Source: an uncultured Eubacteriales bacterium
Lineage (GTDB): Bacteria > Bacillota > Clostridia > Lachnospirales > Lachnospiraceae
Length of the DNA: 43,667 nt
Direction of reading: 5' to 3'
Assembly (NCBI GenBank): GCA_949283695.1
Contig: CASDTX010000065.1
Location: forward strand, 1 to 43,667
Part shown: piece by piece, positions 9,188-16,869 of the stretch
Layout: each line of letters begins with the position of its first letter
How positions within the stretch are numbered: the first letter of the stretch is position 1
Notes under the pieces: model-generated
The model's database searches: none
What the model was told of the DNA's origin: nothing
What the model saw: the letters and a program-made list of their open reading frames with translations, nothing else
Program-made: the position numbers and the translations under genes

Positions 9188-10021
9188 TCAGCCTTTTACT
9201 GCTCCTGCGACCATCCCCTTAATAATCTGCCTGGAGAAGAAAAAGTAAATCATCATCGTTGGGAAGATGGCGAGAACCATCGACGTCATCATCCTCGGAT
9301 AATCCGTAGAAAACTGCCCTTTAAACAGCGTCAGTCCCACCGGTATTGTCATCCATTTCGATGAATCAATCAGAATTAACGAAAACGTAAATTCATTCCA
9401 TATGTAAAAAAACTGTATAATCCCAATTGTAATAAGAATCGGCCGGCACATAGGAAGAACGATTGTATAGATCGTCCGCAGCCTGGAACTGCCGTCGATT
9501 GCCGCCGCCTCTTCGATTTCAGCTGGTACGGATTTCACATAACTCTCCACCAAAAATATAGCAATCGGCATACTGATGGCTGTATACGGCAGCACAAGCG
9601 TAAACCAGTTATCATTCAGACCTGTCTTGGTAAACAGCACATACATCGGAACCATCAGTGCATGAACCGGAACCAGCATTCCAATCAGGAAATAACCATA
9701 GAGAACATTTCTGCCCCTGAATCGATATCTGGACAGGAAATACCCGACAGTAAAACCAAAAATCAGAATAAACACAAGCGAAAGCATACTGTTCCGTATA
9801 CTGTTTCCAAGCCAGGTCAGGAAATCGCTCTGGGTCAGGATGGATACGTAGTGCCGGAAGCTCGGATGTTCAGGCAGGGCCGCCGGACTGCTGTAAAATT
9901 CCGTCTTTTCTTTCAATGAGGAATAGAACAGCCATATTGCCGGAAAGATGCAGCTTATAGAAAACAGAATCAATATGAAATTCGGAATCATAGAAACAAA
10001 ATGTATTTTTCTTTTTCTCAT
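9188..10021 (-). CDS. Carbohydrate ABC transporter permease (MalG/CUT1 type)
   Basis: A 277-residue inner-membrane permease with about six transmembrane helices, starting near residues 10-32. The EAA loop that contacts the ATPase reads EIEEAAAIDGSSRLRTIYTIVLPMC, broken here only by its length; the invariant EAA...G is present at about 182-190. The C-terminus ends KGMVAGAVKG, typical of MalG-like proteins. The start codon overlaps the stop of the partner permease by four bases (ATGA), implying coupled translation. No ATPase gene lies nearby, so a shared MsmK/UgpC-type ATPase encoded elsewhere is likely. Confidence 0.92.
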   Translation of the reverse strand: MRKRKIHFVSMIPNFILILFSISCIFPAIWLFYSSLKEKTEFYSSPAALPEHPSFRHYVSILTQSDFLTWLGNSIRNSMLSLVFILIFGFTVGYFLSRYRFRGRNVLYGYFLIGMLVPVHALMVPMYVLFTKTGLNDNWFTLVLPYTAISMPIAIFLVESYVKSVPAEIEEAAAIDGSSRLRTIYTIVLPMCRPILITIGIIQFFYIWNEFTFSLILIDSSKWMTIPVGLTLFKGQFSTDYPRMMTSMVLAIFPTMMIYFFFSRQIIKGMVAGAVKG

Positions 10022-10905
10022 TCTTCCTCCTTTGTTGCACGTCTCATTATAAGCTGACTTCCTCCTACCAGCACAAAACTGAGCAGCAGAATCATCACAG
10101 ACATTGCGCTCCCATATCCCATTTTATAGGATAGAAATGATGTCTTATATGCGTACATCGCCATAACGCTGCTGGAATTTCCCGGGCCTCCGCCTGTCAG
10201 CGAATAAATCAGATCAAATATCTTCATATTTCCCGCAATACATAATGTCACACACACAATCAGTGTATTCTTAATAAGCGGCAGCGTAATATACACCGCT
10301 TTTTTCCATCCGTTTGCGCCGTCGATTTCAGCCATCTCAAAGATCTGGGGATCCACGGAAGACATTGCTGACATAATGATGATCATATAGTAGCCTATGT
10401 ACTGCCAGATCAGTGGAACCGCCACAAGAATCATCACGATCTTGTCATTCGCGAGCCAAGCCTGGGCCTGATCTTCCAGTCCCACTGCCCTTAAGAACGA
10501 ATTCAAGAGTCCATAATTATAGTCGTAGATAAAACTCCAGATAAATCCCACTACCACAGCAGAAAGAACCGCGGGGAAGTAACTCATTGTTCTGTGCAGG
10601 CTTTTCATCCGGATATGACGGCTGTTAAGCATAAATGCAAATAGAAAGGCAATTCCCAGCTGGCCGATCAGGCACACAAGGATGAGAAACAGATTATTCT
10701 TCAATGAAAGTCGGAAAACGGAATCATTGATAACATCCACGTAATTCTGTATACCGACAAAAGCCTTATTCACCCCGCCGCTCCAATCAAAGAATCCATA
10801 ATAGCATGCCAGCAGAACCGGAATGAGAATAATGAAGCTGTACCATAGAACTGCCGGAAGCAGACACAGCATGATGCTGCTCTTCTTCATTTTCAAATAG
10901 CCCAT
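10018..10905 (-). CDS. Carbohydrate ABC transporter permease (MalF/CUT1 type)
   Basis: A 295-residue CUT1 permease with six predicted transmembrane helices (first at about 9-32: SIMLCLLPAVLWYSFIILIP). The EAA-like loop is FEMAEIDGANGWKKAVYITLPL (about 189-210, partly conserved), followed by a LTGGGPGNSS motif characteristic of MalF/UgpA proteins. The downstream MalG-type gene overlaps it by four bases. Together they form the membrane channel for the lipoprotein encoded just upstream. GAGGAGGTGGCG before the ATG is a strong ribosome site. Confidence 0.92.
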   Translation of the reverse strand: MGYLKMKKSSIMLCLLPAVLWYSFIILIPVLLACYYGFFDWSGGVNKAFVGIQNYVDVINDSVFRLSLKNNLFLILVCLIGQLGIAFLFAFMLNSRHIRMKSLHRTMSYFPAVLSAVVVGFIWSFIYDYNYGLLNSFLRAVGLEDQAQAWLANDKIVMILVAVPLIWQYIGYYMIIIMSAMSSVDPQIFEMAEIDGANGWKKAVYITLPLIKNTLIVCVTLCIAGNMKIFDLIYSLTGGGPGNSSSVMAMYAYKTSFLSYKMGYGSAMSVMILLLSFVLVGGSQLIMRRATKEEE

Positions 10906-10929
10906 TCGCCACCTCCTCGTCGTAATCTG

Positions 10930-10954
10930 CGGGCACCTCCTCCGGAGATGCCCG
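10930..10954 (-). other. Intercistronic stem-loop between binding protein and permease
   Basis: On the minus strand an 11-base-pair stem (CGGGCATCTCC with GGAGGTGCCCG, one G-T pair) closes a three-base loop. It lies between the binding-protein stop and the permease start, and no T-tract follows. Such hairpins often protect the upstream mRNA so that the binding protein is made in excess. That role is inferred here. Confidence 0.6.
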
Positions 10955-10962
10955 GCAGTCTG

Positions 10963-12294
10963 CTACAGCTTATCCTGTTCTGCCTGAATTTCTTTCGCAA
11001 GAGTCTCCGGTTCCTTCGTCCCGTTCAGAAGATCCTGCAGTCCTGTATTCATCACTTCGATTACGGCACCGTCCATCTGAAGATCATAGGTCGGCGTTAA
11101 TGTTGAAGCATTTACCAGTTCCACGAAATCCTGTGTCAGCTGCGAAAACTTCGACATATCCACATCGTCAACAATGCTGGGCTTAATCAGACCGTATGTC
11201 TCCGTCGTATATGCGTCTGCCTCATAACCTTCCAGAGTGAAGAGAAAGTCTATGGCCGCATCCAGTTTCTCTCCGGACAGATTGCTGTTAATTCCAATAT
11301 ACCATCCGCATCCCCCTGAGAAACTGGACGGTTCTGAACCGTCGATATTCGGCAGAAGCGCCACCTTCGTATTCCGAAGCACCTCCTCATCTGCAAACGA
11401 TTCAATTGCCGCGATTTCCCAGTGCCCGGAAACAGTCGCTGCGGCCTGCTTCTGAGAATAATATTCTGCAGCCTGCACATCTGATATGGTGTTGCAGTCC
11501 GCGTTAAACAACTGATGATCCGCCATCTTCTTAAGCAGAGCCAGAGCGTCGACAAATTCTGAATCCGTAAACTTCGCGTCTCCATCATTGGCAATAATGC
11601 TCTCTGTCCACTCTGTCCCTGTATATCTGTCCCCGATCGTTGACAGCAGGCAGGATTCTGATACCCATTTATCTTTATTACCAAGAGAAAATGTCGAAAT
11701 TCCCATTTCCTTAAACTTCTCTGCTGCTTCAAAGATCTCATCCCACGTAGTCGGAAATTCCTCGTATCCTGCCTGTTTCCACAATTCTGAATTATAGAAT
11801 ACGACAGAGGTCAGGGAGAGCTGATCTGGCAGCCCGTATATCTTTCCGTCTTTCGTAGCTGCGTCAAAGGCGCCTTCTCTGAATTTATCCTTATATTCAT
11901 AACTGTCAAGATATTCATCCAGCGGCATCACCACGCCGTTCTCAACGAAATTGGACATCCAGGATCCCTTAATCATGAATACATCCGGCATTTCATTCAC
12001 AGCTGCCTGTGCCTGTATTTTCGTTGAGTAATCTGCCTGGGACATGGACTGCTGCGTAACCTTTATATCCGGATTCTCTTCCTCAAATTTCTCAATCAGA
12101 TTCAGAAATGCGTCCGCAAGATCATTGCTTGCCCGCTCTTCCTCCAGTCGATAGTGCGATACCACAAGCTCTACCTGTCCTCCGGAATTTCCTTCGCTCT
12201 TTGTTTCGCCTCCAGAGTCTCCTCCGCCTCCACAGGCAGAGAACAACAGCGTCGATGCTGTCGCCATTGCAATTGCAGCCATTCTTTTCTTCAT
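10963..12294 (-). CDS. Extracellular solute-binding lipoprotein, sugar ABC transporter
   Basis: A 443-residue family-1 solute-binding protein. A signal peptide of about 20 residues ends in the lipobox LFSA-C21, followed by a Gly/Ser/Glu-rich tether, so it is anchored outside the membrane. The body has the family motifs EEENPDIKVTQQ (about 71-82), DVFMIKGSW (about 105) and a Trp-rich C-lobe. It captures an oligosaccharide for the two permeases downstream. The neighbouring beta-mannosidase suggests a beta-mannoside such as mannobiose or an N-glycan core fragment. AAGGAGG precedes the ATG. It is the first gene of the operon, divergent from the yesMN-type genes. Confidence 0.92.
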   Translation of the reverse strand: MKKRMAAIAMATASTLLFSACGGGGDSGGETKSEGNSGGQVELVVSHYRLEEERASNDLADAFLNLIEKFEEENPDIKVTQQSMSQADYSTKIQAQAAVNEMPDVFMIKGSWMSNFVENGVVMPLDEYLDSYEYKDKFREGAFDAATKDGKIYGLPDQLSLTSVVFYNSELWKQAGYEEFPTTWDEIFEAAEKFKEMGISTFSLGNKDKWVSESCLLSTIGDRYTGTEWTESIIANDGDAKFTDSEFVDALALLKKMADHQLFNADCNTISDVQAAEYYSQKQAAATVSGHWEIAAIESFADEEVLRNTKVALLPNIDGSEPSSFSGGCGWYIGINSNLSGEKLDAAIDFLFTLEGYEADAYTTETYGLIKPSIVDDVDMSKFSQLTQDFVELVNASTLTPTYDLQMDGAVIEVMNTGLQDLLNGTKEPETLAKEIQAEQDKL

Positions 12295-12338
12295 ACGCTT
12301 TCCTCCTTTTTTATCTCGGTTTCGTTTTTGTTGCTATG

Positions 12339-12344
12339 ATTATA
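12339..12344 (-). promoter_or_regulatory. -10 element for the sugar ABC operon
   Basis: TATAAT on the minus strand, about 45 bases upstream of the binding-protein start, with no good -35 box. A weak -35 fits a promoter that needs activation, presumably by the divergent response regulator. The 250-base divergent gap is otherwise AT-rich, and I could not define operator repeats in it. Confidence 0.5.
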
Positions 12345-12494
12345 TAATTGAGGACCTTAAACAAAAAACCCGCATCCTTGTGTTCGATATCCTGCTTTTT
12401 CGCTGCGCATCGAACCGGACTTGCCAGAATCGAATTTGATTATCCCTTAATTTTGATTTTCATCTCTCAAATTTGCCTTTTTCCGACGGCCGCA

Positions 12495-12523
12495 TTGAGC
12501 TTTATTTTTTCAAATGTTAAAAT
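12495..12523 (+). promoter_or_regulatory. Possible sigma-A promoter for the histidine kinase gene
   Basis: TTGAGC and TAAAAT separated by 17 bases on the plus strand. The implied leader is short, about 15 bases, ending at the AAGGAG site (12531-12536). Plausible but not strong. Confidence 0.35.
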
Positions 12524-12544
12524 CTCTTCAAAGGAGTTTGCTGT

Positions 12545-14341
12545 ATGATGAAAAAAATCTCAATGCATCAGCAGATCATTCTGCTGTTTATCTGCCTGGT
12601 TACTCTTCCGCTTTTTATTATTTTTACGATCACCAGCAGTATTTTTACAGGAAATACGAAAAGGGATCTGCAGACGATCTACACCGCAAATATTAATGAG
12701 ATCGGCAATAATATTGATGCAGTTTTTACGAATGCCCTGGAACTTTCTCTATATCCGATGATGGAAGATTCTCTCCGTTCCTACCTTACCGCCGGCAGGC
12801 CGGAAACACTCACTGAATATAAACTGATCAAACAGGCTGCCGCCAATGCCCTCAATTCGCTCCCTTATGGGTATATGACGCATATCCATGATATCGGACT
12901 CTATACAGAAGACGGTGACAGCATTATCAGCAGCAGTAATGTGAAATTGAACGAGTCTGATTATGCGCATCTGGAGGGATTGGACGCTCAGCCTTACTGG
13001 GATTTTTCGCACTGCACTTCAGCCCATGATTATATTTATCTCCTGCGCCATCTTAAAAACCCTACGGACTTGTCTCAATATATCGGCTATATTAAACTCG
13101 CTGTTACCAGTTCCGGATTGAAAGACATCATGAAGCAGTTTCAAAAGGACGAGCAAATCTCATATTTTATTAAAACGCCGCAGGACAGTCTTGCTATATG
13201 GACCGACGCAGGCAATCACATCTCCAATGCGCAGAATGGATTTTCATATCGTACCCTTGCCGGGAAGTTAGCAGAAGAGGAAAGCAGCTGGATCGAAGCG
13301 GACCGTATTATCTCTGCATATCAGTTGAATAATGGCCTGATTTTATACAGTATCACGAAACCGGAAGTACTCAGCAGTATCAAGCAGACATTTCGTTTCT
13401 CGATTGGAACAGCAGAAATCCTTGTCTTCTTCTTTACGCTTCTGCTCTCCTTTTACTTTTCGAGACTGATTACAGCTCCTCTAAGAAAACTGGGCCAGCA
13501 CATGACCTCCCTGTCCAAGGAACAGTTTTCCGACCGCATCCCGGTTCAGGGCTGCCGCGAGATTCAGGTGCTTTCAGAAAATTATAATCATATGGCTGAA
13601 CGGCTGGAATTCCTGTATAACGAAGTGTACATGGGCGAACTCCGCCTGAAACAGTCCCGGCTGGACGCACTTCAGGCACAGCTGAACCCGCATTTTCTCT
13701 ACAATACCCTTGATACGATCTACTGGATGTCTAAGATGGGAGATTCCGAGACTACAAGTATTATGGTCTCCAATCTTTCTAAAATGATGCGCATGACACT
13801 GGCCCCCGGAGGCAATGACAATATGGTCTCTCTGAGGCGCGAGCTGGAACATCTGACATGCTATATTACCATCCAGCAAATCCGCTATGGGGAGAAAATC
13901 CGATTTACTACGATATGTGATGATTCACTTCTGAGTCTGCCGGTTCTCAGCTTCCTTCTGCAGCCCCTCGTAGAAAATGCGATTCTTCATGGGCTGAGTA
14001 AATCTGCGGACGGCATAATAAAGATAAACATTTACCCCTGCCATTCGGATCTCATCTATGAAGTTTCCAATAACGGAATTCCTGTCAATGTCTCTGAAAT
14101 TCAGCAGCTGCTCTCGTCGAAGCCTGTCCAGTCCCGCGGGCTGGCAATCTATAATATAAATGAGCGCATCCGGTTAAAATATGGACAAAACTACGGGCTT
14201 TCCTGCTATCTGAACGGGAAATTCTCTGTATTTCGGGTCACCCAGCCGATCATAGCGTCAGCGAACGAAGAACAACCTGCTCAGCAGAAGACGGATCGAA
14301 ATTCTTTATCCAATGACGCAGCAGTAACCTCTGATAAATGA
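12545..14341 (+). CDS. YesM-type sensor histidine kinase
   Basis: A 598-residue membrane histidine kinase of the YesM/LytS-like class that pairs with AraC-type response regulators. It has TM1 at about 10-33, an extracellular sensing region to about 282, TM2 at about 285-308, and a HAMP domain (about 308-360). The His_kinase domain has phosphoacceptor H383 in LNPHFLYNTL, and the ATPase N-box is PLVENAILHG (about 455-465). AAGGAG sits eight bases upstream of the ATG; a second ATG follows immediately. It is followed after 16 bases by its response regulator. It likely senses the sugar, or the loaded binding protein, outside the cell. Confidence 0.93.
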   Translation: MMKKISMHQQIILLFICLVTLPLFIIFTITSSIFTGNTKRDLQTIYTANINEIGNNIDAVFTNALELSLYPMMEDSLRSYLTAGRPETLTEYKLIKQAAANALNSLPYGYMTHIHDIGLYTEDGDSIISSSNVKLNESDYAHLEGLDAQPYWDFSHCTSAHDYIYLLRHLKNPTDLSQYIGYIKLAVTSSGLKDIMKQFQKDEQISYFIKTPQDSLAIWTDAGNHISNAQNGFSYRTLAGKLAEEESSWIEADRIISAYQLNNGLILYSITKPEVLSSIKQTFRFSIGTAEILVFFFTLLLSFYFSRLITAPLRKLGQHMTSLSKEQFSDRIPVQGCREIQVLSENYNHMAERLEFLYNEVYMGELRLKQSRLDALQAQLNPHFLYNTLDTIYWMSKMGDSETTSIMVSNLSKMMRMTLAPGGNDNMVSLRRELEHLTCYITIQQIRYGEKIRFTTICDDSLLSLPVLSFLLQPLVENAILHGLSKSADGIIKINIYPCHSDLIYEVSNNGIPVNVSEIQQLLSSKPVQSRGLAIYNINERIRLKYGQNYGLSCYLNGKFSVFRVTQPIIASANEEQPAQQKTDRNSLSNDAAVTSDK

Positions 14342-14357
14342 GAAAAGGAGATGCACG

Positions 14358-15860
14358 ATGAAATTATTACTTGTTGATGATGAAGATTTTATCAGAAAAG
14401 GAATGTGTTACACCATACCCTGGGAGGAGCACGGCCTTGAAGTCTTCGAGGCCTCGAATGGTGCTGAAGCACTGGATATCGCCCTGCGTATACGCCCTGA
14501 CATTGTACTGACTGATATCTCTATGCCTGTCATGGATGGGTTCGAACTGACGCGAAAGCTGAATCAAACGCTGCCCGATACAAAGGTTATTGTCTTGACT
14601 GCCTATGACACACACCATAATCTAAAAGAAGCAATCGATGTTCAGGTCAGCGGATTTCTCGTGAAAAATGCAGACAGTCAGGAAATACTGGACGCGGTTC
14701 TGAAACTAAAATCCGAGCTGGAAGAGGAACGTCTCCACAGCAGAAAAATGAATCAGATTCAGGAGATTTTTAACGAAAATCAGATGCTGATCAAATCGAC
14801 TCTGATCCACAGATATCTCAAAAAGGAGGTCTCTTTTTCTCATTTTTCCAGGAAATGTACCGACCTGGATCTCGATTTGAGTCATGTTCCCGTTGCCTTT
14901 GCATTAATCCAATGCAGCTGTACCGACGAGAAATATGCCGTGGGACAATTACTTCAATACTTCCGCAGCTATTCTCCTCTGTGCTTCTTTATCGAAAACC
15001 ACGTGGCTGTGCTAATTCTTGACACAAGCCGGAATGAATTTACCGCTCTGTCCATGCAGCAGCTCCTTCCGTCCATACAGCCTTTTGTGTTTGGCAATTT
15101 CATTGCAGTAATGACCGGGATTCAGTCTTACCAGGATCTGCCCCCTGCCTTTCAGCTCCTGCAGCAGACACTGTCACGGTGCTTCTGGAACACGGATGTC
15201 CCATATATTATGATTACGCCCACGGAAAGATTCGAAACCAGCGAAAAAATCACACCATATGATCATGAAAAAAATATTATGAAAGCCATGATTTCCGGAA
15301 ATACAGACGAACTGGCAGCTCAGTTCAAAGAGTATTACGAGTTCATGAAAACGCATAAAGCACTGCGGGAGGACTTTCTCGATTCTGCACTTCGTCTCGT
15401 TATATTTGCAAGTTCTGTCCGGAAAGATGAGATTAACATAGAAGAGTTTGACAGCCTGATCCATGAGGCTGAAACGCCCCTCGAACTGCTGGAACTTGTA
15501 AGCAGTCTCTTTCTTGCGGCGCCTTCTGAAGCTGCCCCGTCATCACAGATGCCTCCGGCGCTTGCTTACATGAAAGAACACTATGCCGATGATCTTCATC
15601 TGGAAGACGTAGCAAAGGTGGTATATCTCTCTCCAGGTTATTTCTGCCGGATATTTAAGAGGGCCACCGGCTATTCCTTCAAGGAGTATCTTCACTATCT
15701 GCGCATCGAAAAGGCAAAAGAACTGATCACCAAAACGGATTATAAATATTATGAGATCGCCGAAATGGTCGGCTATAAGAATTATAAATATTTTTCTTCG
15801 TATTTCAGCAAGCTCACCGGCTGCAGCGCCAGGGAATACCGGCAGAGAAACAGCCGGTAA
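14358..15860 (+). CDS. YesN-type response regulator with AraC DNA-binding domain
   Basis: A 500-residue response regulator. The receiver domain (1-120) has acidic residues D7/D8, phosphoacceptor D53 in VLTDISMPVMDG, and the conserved Lys in GFLVKNADS. A middle region (about 125-390) without clear motifs follows. The C-terminal pair of AraC helix-turn-helix motifs (about 395-497) includes YLSPGYFCRIFKRATGYSF and the closing MVGYKNYKYFSSYFSKLTG. An AAAAGGAG site precedes the ATG. It probably activates the divergent ABC/mannosidase operon. This is inferred from position, not from a recognised operator. Confidence 0.93.
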   Translation: MKLLLVDDEDFIRKGMCYTIPWEEHGLEVFEASNGAEALDIALRIRPDIVLTDISMPVMDGFELTRKLNQTLPDTKVIVLTAYDTHHNLKEAIDVQVSGFLVKNADSQEILDAVLKLKSELEEERLHSRKMNQIQEIFNENQMLIKSTLIHRYLKKEVSFSHFSRKCTDLDLDLSHVPVAFALIQCSCTDEKYAVGQLLQYFRSYSPLCFFIENHVAVLILDTSRNEFTALSMQQLLPSIQPFVFGNFIAVMTGIQSYQDLPPAFQLLQQTLSRCFWNTDVPYIMITPTERFETSEKITPYDHEKNIMKAMISGNTDELAAQFKEYYEFMKTHKALREDFLDSALRLVIFASSVRKDEINIEEFDSLIHEAETPLELLELVSSLFLAAPSEAAPSSQMPPALAYMKEHYADDLHLEDVAKVVYLSPGYFCRIFKRATGYSFKEYLHYLRIEKAKELITKTDYKYYEIAEMVGYKNYKYFSSYFSKLTGCSAREYRQRNSR

Positions 15861-15940
15861 CCCGCACGAAGCGGCAGATGCCCCTCCGCGGGACGGCAGT
15901 GCCGGGAAGGCGCCGCGCAGGCCTTTGGCTGTGCCGGGTT
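15859..15940. other. Long-range inverted repeat spanning a convergent gene junction
   Basis: AACCCGCAC at the yesN-type stop pairs with GTGCCGGGTT (one bulge) at the gntR stop, across a GC-rich interior. It may act as a shared terminator, but there is no T-tract. Low confidence. Confidence 0.25.
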
Positions 15941-16623
15941 CAGAAGAACTTATAGTTTTTCTCTATATGTTCTTTCATGAGCTGAACCGCTTTTTCCTCG
16001 TCATGCGCTTCCACGGCTTTTATGATCTGCTCATGATAGTAGATCCCGTTTTCACAGCCCATTTTGCTGATCACCTCATCCATGGAACGTCCCAGTACAT
16101 CCTGAAGGATGCTGTTGATCCTGATGATCAGGGAGTTCTTTGTGATCTGAGCAATCTGCAGATGAAACTGCAGATCGGATTCGCTGAAGCCCTTCGGGTC
16201 CGAGTGGTCCCTGCACCAGATCATCTTCTGCAGCGTATCCCGCAGTGCCTGAATATCCTGCCGCGACACGCGCTTTGCCGCCAGCCTTACAGATTCTGTC
16301 TCAATGATCTGCCGGAATTCAAACACTTCCTTCGGCGACTGGTTCCCCAGATACATTACCGGAATCAGGGCGTTCATATTGTCCCCCGCATCCGGCTGTT
16401 TCACAAAGGAGCCCTCGCCGGGCCGTGTCTCTATCAGTCCCAGCGCATTTAGTTTCTGAAGCGCCTGGCGGACCGTAATCCTGCTCACATGAAGCATCTC
16501 CGCCAGCTCATTTTCTGACGGGATCTTCTTCTCAGCCGGCCATTCCCCTTTCAGAATCATCTCTTTGAGCTGCCGGAACACCTGCTCCCCCACATTCACT
16601 TTCTTGACAGGCTGAATTCCCAT
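15940..16623 (-). CDS. GntR-family regulator, FadR/FCD subfamily
   Basis: A 227-residue regulator. The winged helix-turn-helix covers about 10-75 (PSENELAEMLHVSRITVRQALQ, then a GEGSFV wing). An all-helical FCD ligand-binding domain (about 95-222) has the metal-binding pattern E-x-R early, D-x3-H in DLQFHLQIA, and a C-terminal H in EHIEKNY. FCD regulators usually bind organic acids such as gluconate, lactate or uronate derivatives. The gene stands alone with its own promoter. Whether it controls the mannoside operon or the redox operon on its flanks cannot be told from the sequence. Confidence 0.9.
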   Translation of the reverse strand: MGIQPVKKVNVGEQVFRQLKEMILKGEWPAEKKIPSENELAEMLHVSRITVRQALQKLNALGLIETRPGEGSFVKQPDAGDNMNALIPVMYLGNQSPKEVFEFRQIIETESVRLAAKRVSRQDIQALRDTLQKMIWCRDHSDPKGFSESDLQFHLQIAQITKNSLIIRINSILQDVLGRSMDEVISKMGCENGIYYHEQIIKAVEAHDEEKAVQLMKEHIEKNYKFF

Positions 16624-16717
16624 TTTCTCACCTCATCCTTCCTCCACAACGTCTTATCGCTGTCTCCACAATTCTAAATTTTTCTTTCTGTATGCTGTAT
16701 TACAACTGTCAGCTATG

Positions 16718-16746
16718 ATTATCCAACATCTATTCTGTAATGTCAA
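16718..16746 (-). promoter_or_regulatory. Sigma-A promoter for the gntR-type gene
   Basis: On the minus strand, TTGACA (16741-16746) and GATAAT (16718-16723) are separated by exactly 17 bases. The leader is about 88 bases. TTGACATTACAG and, further down, GTTGTAATACAG look like imperfect direct copies and might be autoregulatory sites. Confidence 0.75.
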
Positions 16747-16776
16747 CTGAATTCTGGTGAAAAGGACAAAGAAACT

Positions 16777-16821
16777 GCGCGGCCGGCAGGAACTCCAAAT
16801 AAGGATCCCTGCAAGCCGCGC
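16777..16821 (-). terminator. Rho-independent terminator of the redox operon
   Basis: On the minus strand, GCGCGGCTTGCAGG and CCTGCCGGCCGCGC form a long GC-rich stem with an interior mismatch, followed by a T-rich stretch (AGTTTCTTTGTCCTTTT). It begins about 50 bases after the oxidoreductase stop codon. Confidence 0.7.
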
Positions 16822-16869
16822 CAATTCACGGTTCTCAGTCTGTTTACTAACGTCAAATAAAAGGAACTA

